Assembly: GCA_905221605.1 (NCBI GenBank)
Contig: CAJNDS010000394.1
Span: 62,001 to 126,000 of the forward strand
Direction: 5' to 3'
DNA from: Symbiodinium natans
Taxonomy: Eukaryota; Sar; Dinophyceae; Suessiales; Symbiodiniaceae
Length of the DNA stretch: 64,000 bases
Within the stretch, counting starts at the first letter, position 1, and each line of letters begins with the position of its first letter. A program made the position numbers and the translations under genes. Shown here one piece after another: positions 59,201 through 64,000 of this stretch. The notes beneath the pieces were generated by a model. That model saw only the letters and a program-made list of their open reading frames with translations. It was not told the origin of the DNA and searched no databases.

Positions 59201-62200
59201 TCCAGAGCTTAAGAAACCCAGGTTCTTGAGCAGCTCTCCATACCTGAAAGGAAGTACGGTGGGAACCGCTAGGTGTGTATGTCAGGATCTGGCACCAATA
59301 TTCTTACTAGTACCATGTGACTTCCTATAGATATATATATATATATGTGGTTATACCTCAACGTTTCTTAGAACCCAACGAATGAAAGCAAATAGTGGGA
59401 CCCAGAAAATTATGACCAAACGCGAGCAGCAAAAGTACGAAAGACAACTTCCGAAGACCGCCTGGATACAGCTTCGCACAGGTCGTCTTGCCGGTGCCAG
59501 GATTGCCCAGGAACATGCGGTTCAAGAACACAGGAAGCGGCTTTTCGCCGTTGAGCTCCTTCTGGTACTTGGTGCCACATATAGTGATCAAGTCGTCGAT
59601 GGTCTTCTTGATTCTGTTCCAGCCAGTTTTCTGCTCAATTTCACTACGGACACGTTCAAGCTTCGGGTTCGATCGGGGATCCTCACATGTTCACAGGAGG
59701 TTGCAGAACAAGGAGCCAAAGCAATGATGGGTTTTTTTTTTGCCCACTTCGAATGTGCAGAACCAGTCCTCGCCCACCACGTCCACAAACTGAAGAGACC
59801 TTGAGAGCAGAATCCTACAGCGTTCCATGAAGCCCCAGCCTTGCAACCTCGAAACCGTGAACATCTCCCCTGACGCCGTTCTCAATAGACTTCATGCAAC
59901 GATCAAGGCCCTCCGAGCTTCCAGGGCCCTTGAAGTTCTTCACTTACACAACATTCCAGGGGCACTCTGCGATTTAGAGCTTCGAGCTGAAGTATGTGGG
60001 CCAATCGCCGGCCTAGCAGCATGGCTTCAGGATCGAAATCTGCCCGGCTCATGGCACTTGCTGTCGCCGCCTCCAGACACTTCCTCACCTCAGCCGTACA
60101 ATATGCACAACGTTACAAAGCTAAATGTTTCAAAATAATCTACTTAGCAGGAGTTCTTGCCCTTCGCATTTGCGGGGACTTGCCGCATATGGCCTCTCTG
60201 GCGTTGCCGAAGCCTTTCTTCGCGCGGCTTTTCGCCATCCTGCGCCAACAAATTGCTGGAAATGCGCCGAGCTCCAAGCGAAAACTGTGAAACGTACCCT
60301 GTCCTTCTCACGACAACGTCTGTGAGGCGCGGATCCTCTTCACTCCAACCACGCTGAGAACGCATGTGCGTCCAAATCCTTATCAGCACAGCCAGGGCGC
60401 TCGAAATGTGCTCAAAATGTCGCTCAAAATGCGCGCTCAAGTGCTCTGAGCGTAGGTCTGAGCCAGCTCCCTCTCGTCGAAGTCTTCCTAACTTGCGGTC
60501 TGCTCTTGCAGTCTGGGTTCCAAGCACAAGGCGGAGTGTGCCGCTCAGGCGCTAAGACAGCGACACAGACAATCTCAAGTGCTGACAGAGGACAAAAAGG
60601 ACTTCGTTAAAGCGACTCTTCAGGCCGCTGTTGTACGCGTAAATCTTGGAATTCATGTCGTCCTGCAAGCTTGGGAATCTTGGGAATGACGGAGAAGCAT
60701 GCAGCCAAACAGTCTAAGGTTCAATACCTGGAGTCATCCCAAGCATTCTCAAGCCCATCGGCCTCGTACCCGGCCAGGACGCAGGTGAGTCGGCCGCGTT
60801 CGTTCTCAGTGAGGGTGACGAGCTCGTTGACAATCGGGGCGCCCTTGAACTTGTCGCCTGCCGGATCCAAGTCATACGCCTCATCAATGAAGATCACTCC
60901 ATCCAGCGCTTCTTGTGAAATCTTCCTAAACTCGTCCACGCCATCGTCCTTCAGCTTTTGCGCCGTGCACTCTTTGAAGACGTTCTTGCTCCGCAGGCCC
61001 GAATCATGCAAAACCGAAGCGAGCAAGCGTGCCACCGTCGTCTTGCCGGTTCCAGGGTTTCCCAGGAAACAATAGTTCCTGGAACAGGCAGCTAGGTAGG
61101 CGCAACATCAAACGGTCAAGTACAGTAGCTGCAGAAACAGAGCGGCTAGAAAAAAACCAGCTACGGTAGCGCCAAGGCACAAGTTCAGTGGGTTCTTCTT
61201 CCGGACGTCGGGTGGCATGCGCTGAAACTGCAGGGCGGACTTGTACAGGCTTATGGCCGTCATCTTCACCTTCTTGAGTCCCGTCAAGGAAAGAAGCTCA
61301 TCCATGGCAGCGGAGGCGCAGCCTGCAAAATGCTTCCGGGAAACAGGACCGACAGTTTAGTTGGCCAACGAAATTCAAGGGGGGGGGGGACGAAGAAGTG
61401 ATGGCCCTTGCACAATGCAGCTCGCACTCCCGGCCTTTCGTCTCTTTCATCTCTTCCCAGACTGCCAAGGGATCCGTGGGACTTGCAAGGTCCTGGAGCT
61501 TGGCGTCCTTGGCACGAAGAGCGTCCTGTCCGCGGCTTCCGAAGAATTCTTGGACGCACATGCTCCAAGCGTGTCTACTGTCATGGACACATGAAAATAG
61601 TGCCACTTCTCGACCTCACCTTTACTGTTGCTAAATGTTCATGTTATGCTTCAGTATACTGTTTGTTGTTAGTTGTGTAAACATTTTCGATGTCTGCATG
61701 TAGGGCTTCAGGGCAGTGAGCACTTCTTGGCTTCTCGGGCTCGCCTTCTCGGAGATCGCAAGCACTGACTCCATGTCCGGGAAGCGTTGGAGAGCCGTTT
61801 CCAGGATGGGTAAGTCCTGTCATGGTATGTCATGATGCCAGGAAGGCAACTCTCTTTGGGGTCTTTAGTCCTTAGTGTCTTTAGTGCTTGGGACAGCAAG
61901 TTATGAGGAGCACATGACTCACCTCCAGGCGGTGCAGCGCCAGGAGCAGCAGAGGATGGGCGACCTGCCTGCGATCGCAGCACGGATGTCTGCGAAAGCA
62001 AAGGCCGTGATGTGCTTACTTGCAGTCTCGAACATCGTGCCCCTGGACAAGCATGTCGAAAGGAAAGCGAGGGGCTGCCTTGCAGATCGCCGAAGCTCTG
62101 CGAGATACTTGTCAAGATGGCTCTTGGCCACTTCGGCGTCGGCAGTGTAGACTTCGAGCGCCATCAGCAGATCCAAGAGTGGAAGGGCGACCTCTCTTTC

Positions 62201-62395
62201 CTTGATCAGCTTGTCCAGGACATTCTTTCCAGCAAACGGTACGGCAGCGGCATTCACGAAGGACAGCTTCTGAAGGAGATCCCTTTCCTGTGCCTCTGTC
62301 AGCTCACCTGTGCCGAGAGCACTGAGTCCAAAAGCCGATCTACGGAGAGCTGGATTGCTGCCGCGGGGACAGGCGCCAAAGCTTTGCCATCCCAC
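53946..62395 (-). CDS. Giant triple AAA+ ATPase (CbbX/SpoVK type) with coiled-coil tail; 5' end unresolved
   Basis: ATP-driven remodeller related to CbbX/CfxQ and SpoVK; substrate unknown. Order: alpha-helical N-terminal region (about 62330-61400), three AAA+ modules each with Walker A, Walker B and an arginine-bearing NPGLKSRF-like motif (listed separately), a Glu/Arg-rich coiled coil, and a Cys/His motif before TGA at 53946-53948. Thirty-one introns from module 1 onward were placed by hand from motif continuity. About 8 have GT, 11 GC and 12 GA donors; all end AG, usually followed by G. Exon lengths equal codon counts wherever checked. N-terminal exons include 61923 upward (PLLLLALHRLE) and 61816 downward (DLPILETALQRFPDMESVLA). 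The start codon was not found. Least certain: the junction near 56911 (37-nt intron), 58315/58318 (GA or GC donor), and the exon at 55764-55832. Several bacterial-type AAA+ modules fused in one chain is the striking point. Cellular site unknown; no targeting peptide visible. Confidence 0.85.
54500..54720. repeat. AT-rich (ATT/TTA)n microsatellite in an intron
   Basis: Low-complexity ATT, TTATTG and TATATA repeats inside the 641-bp intron of the triple AAA+ gene, unlike its otherwise short (50-120 bp) introns. Confidence 0.88.
56325..58173 (-). other. AAA+ module 3 of the triple ATPase
   Basis: Exons 58109-58173, 57988-58058 (DPFSPLDKLYRMDGI), 57879-57924, 57669-57801 (Walker A GAPGTGKTT), 57481-57551 (LNLTGEYVGQTKKKV), 57293-57407 (Walker B GGVLFIDEAYELG), 57071-57213 (VVIIIAGYPG; NPGLKSRF), 56912-56998, 56760-56874 (DGWGNARDVDKVW) and 56325-56671 (RPAIEQLLAAR, then a Pro/Glu-rich linker). 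This module keeps the GEYVGQT pore-side segment seen in CbbX. Its Walker A begins GAPG where the others have GNPG. Confidence 0.85.
58319..59681 (-). other. AAA+ module 2 of the triple ATPase
   Basis: Exons 59470-59681 (EIEQKTGWNRIKKTI; Walker A GNPGTGKTT), 59030-59243 (Walker B KVLVIDEAYNL), 58902-58976 (VLLLGYE), 58715-58810 (NPGLARRF, FEDYTDQ), 58521-58604 and 58319-58424 (HFGNAGAVMNLVKAAM, the C-terminal lid). Donors: GT, GT, GA, GA, GC, then GA or GC. The (TA)n tract at about 59330-59347 lies in the 226-bp intron between Walker A and Walker B. Confidence 0.85.
59981..61322 (-). other. AAA+ module 1 of the triple ATPase
   Basis: Exons 61181-61322 (MDELLSLTGLKKVK, the usual N-terminal helix), 60763-61078 (Walker A GNPGTGKTT, Walker B GVIFIDEA, then VLAGYE), 60594-60662 (NSGLKSRF), 60459-60487 (EDFDERELA), 60298-60378 (RGWSEEDPRLTDVV), 60194-60239 (KKGFGNARE) and 59981-60088 (VRKCLEAATASAM). 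Donors after these exons: GT, GC, GT, GA, GT, GC, GC. Conserved ATPase residues are all present, so the module is probably active. The 21-nt exon 59769-59789 (FVDVVGE) links it to module 2. Confidence 0.85.
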
Positions 62396-62689
62396 GTTGT
62401 TGGGAAGGAGAAGCCCTCGGCACGGCTCCCTTTTAGCTCCTCGTCTGGACGGCAGGCTACTTCAGATTCCAATCGGCTCGGAGGCGTTGACAGAGTACAT
62501 CCGCACGCGGTTTGGGCACATCTTGCTCCCTAGGTACCAACAGGCATGCTGGGAGCCTCAAGCACGCAGTACATGGCATCTTCGTGGCTCTCTGCATTTT
62601 CATCGTCCTTTACCTCCTGGCAACACCAGGCAGGCGCGTGATGCGGGGTCGGAACTCACGCAAGCGAGGAGCTGAACCTCAGGCCCGTG

Positions 62690-63660
62690 CCTGGCAGCTT
62701 CCCACCACAAGCTTGCCGTCAGGCTTCTGGAAGGAGACGTACCTCTCCCGACTTAGCAGAGTGGAAGATGGGATATGGGAAGGGAAAGGGGAAGAGAAGC
62801 ACTGCCAAGACAACTTTGAGCCCCCCTTGGCCTCGGCTTCAACTCCAGGCTGGTCTCGGAGCTCTCGGGGCTTTCTTGGAGAATCCTCGCCACCTCGGGC
62901 TTAGGGCCTCTCTTCAAGAGAGGCCTCGCTTGGGTTGTTGGGGACTTAGGGTCGTGAGGGGACGATGATTCCCCCAGCCTTGGCAAGCGTGGCCTTGTTC
63001 ACCTGAGGCAACACTCTGAGATCAAAAACCGTCAGGTCAACAGTCAGAGGCACACCCAAGAAACCAAAGAGCGTCGAGCTAAACCAATTTTAAAACCCTG
63101 GAAGAGAGTCGCCGCCTGGAGGTAGTGGGTCGCATAGAGCGCGAAGGGCTCCCACACCACGAAGCGCCTCGGCCCAAGCTCGTCGGCCTCGAAGCTGTCG
63201 AAGCCTTCCTGCCGCCACTTGCTTGGTGCCTCCAAAGTCTTGCAGTGCAGGCTCGCAGGGCAATTTGTTGTTTTTTTTTTTTTGGGGGGGGGGGGGGGGG
63301 GGGAGGGTGCGGGGGGGAGCTTTAAAGTGAAAACGTTGCTTTTCTGCTTCTCAGCCTGCTTGTTCTTCTTGTTGCCCCCGCCGGGCCACTTGGCAGTACA
63401 GGTGCTCAGAGAGAATGCAAAGCCAATGAGAAGATGGGCCGTTCCTTCTTTCACCCTCGCTGTGCCCAAGCTCTGAATGTTCGCGGCCGTGAGACGGTGC
63501 ACCTCCCCAGCGGTTCCAGGCTCAGGGGGTGTAGACCCTAGGATTAAAACCACATGGTCAGCTCTCTGACTTACAGTCCCATGTTTTCAGGAACGCAGTG
63601 TAGTCGTGACCCCCAAAAAAGGGGACGAGCTGTGTCAAAGAAAGAAGCGACAAAGGCAGC
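62690..63660 (-). CDS. Candidate membrane-protein gene, unknown function
   Basis: Minus-strand coding-like segments in transcription order: about 63575-63630 (LVPFFGGHDYTAFLKTWD, ending at a T|GTAAGT donor), 63365-63500 (SLGTARVKEGTAHLLIGFAF, then a Lys-rich tail; one possible membrane helix), 63085-63230 (SKWRQEGFDSFEADELGPRR then VVWEPFALYATHYLQAATLF), 62950-63005 (VNKATLAKAGGIIVPS) and about 62685-62745 (YVSFQKPDGKLVVGSCQA). The 63.1-63.2 kb segment is the most convincing. No family recognised. The poly-T/poly-G tract at 63264-63302 would be intronic. It may be separate from the triple AAA+ gene or include its missing 5' exons. Confidence 0.4.
63264..63302 (+). repeat. T tract followed by G tract
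   Basis: About 14 T followed by more than 20 G. It is likely length-variable and a possible assembly error site. Confidence 0.85.
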
Positions 63661-63810
63661 AACATATCAGCAAACACTTCACCGGGCCTGGATTCCACCA
63701 AGGGTTGCTTCCTTCCTGAACTTGCCCAGTTGCGAGAATCCTCAACAGAAAGTCATTTCAAAAAAAAAACCTTGTAAGCACGAAGATTCTCAAACACACG
63801 AATACTCGAA

Positions 63811-63818
63811 TCATAATC

Positions 63819-63849
<31 letters not shown>

Positions 63850-63935
63850 CCATCATCATCACCATCATCATCATCATCATCACCATTGGCATCATCAACA
63901 TCATCGTCATCATCATCATCATCATCATCACCACC
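63811..63935. repeat. (ATC)n trinucleotide microsatellite
   Basis: About 40 ATC/ACC units. Frames through it give poly-His, poly-Ile/Ser or poly-Asp/Met and are not evidence of a gene. Confidence 0.95.
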
Positions 63936-64000
63936 AGAATGCGTTTCTCGGCCTTCCTGGCTGCCCAGGGCTATGGCATGCAGGTACTTCGGATACTAAG

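Noticed and set aside
63811-63935. Possible CRISPR-like or poly-His coding repeat
   Set aside because: It is a plain (ATC)n microsatellite without spacers or flanking coding evidence.
1-64000. Spliced-leader relics, rRNA or tRNA genes
   Set aside because: No match to the dinoflagellate spliced-leader core or to rRNA was noticed by eye; tRNAs need a covariance search I could not run.
1-64000. Apicomplexan (coccidian) or chromerid origin, suggested by TTTAGGG repeats
   Set aside because: Those groups share the telomere unit, but frequent GA-AG and GC-AG introns with AG|G acceptors point to a dinoflagellate, and CAG-type coding repeats typical of Eimeria are absent.

Overview
This window looks like nuclear DNA of a dinoflagellate, probably a Suessiales/Symbiodiniaceae-type genome; the species-level guess is inference. 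The main evidence is splicing. Three genes could be rebuilt exon by exon from conserved motifs. Most of their introns begin with GC or GA rather than GT, all end in AG, and the next exon usually starts with G. GA-AG and GC-AG introns with an AG|G acceptor are a known dinoflagellate trait. Plant/alveolate-type telomere repeats (TTTAGGG and its complement CCCTAAA) are scattered through the first 50 kb, and long stretches carry no recognisable gene. No operons, ribosome binding sites, phage, CRISPR or rRNA genes were seen. I could not run a tRNA search.

Layout. About 0.1-44 kb is gene-poor: interstitial telomere-like arrays in both orientations, microsatellites, G/C homopolymers, one fold-back element (2.0-2.4 kb), a 239-bp heptamer satellite (36.67-36.90 kb), and scattered minus-strand coding-like segments whose function I cannot name. 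One cluster (5.5-8.9 kb) has three NPF-acidic patches like an endocytic adaptor tail.

About 44.3-62.4 kb is the gene-dense part, with every resolved gene on the minus strand. In transcription order: (1) 62.4-53.9 kb, a giant gene of more than 30 exons with an alpha-helical N-terminus, three tandem CbbX/SpoVK-type AAA+ ATPase modules, a coiled coil built from tiny phase-0 exons, and a Cys/His-containing C-terminal motif; (2) 52.9-51.2 kb, a four-exon gene for a 467-residue protein with coiled coils on both sides of a long hydrophobic Gly/Ala-rich block; (3) 49.7-44.35 kb, an SLC34/NptA-type sodium-phosphate cotransporter with both QSSS motifs and both GANIGT motifs. A further membrane-protein-like gene on the same strand lies at 62.7-63.6 kb.

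The genes share strand and intron style but no obvious pathway. Phosphate uptake, an AAA+ remodeller and a putative membrane-interacting helical protein are neighbours, consistent with the unidirectional gene arrays known in dinoflagellates. Exon coordinates are hand-derived. Where exon lengths were checked against codon counts they agreed, but transcript data would be decisive.
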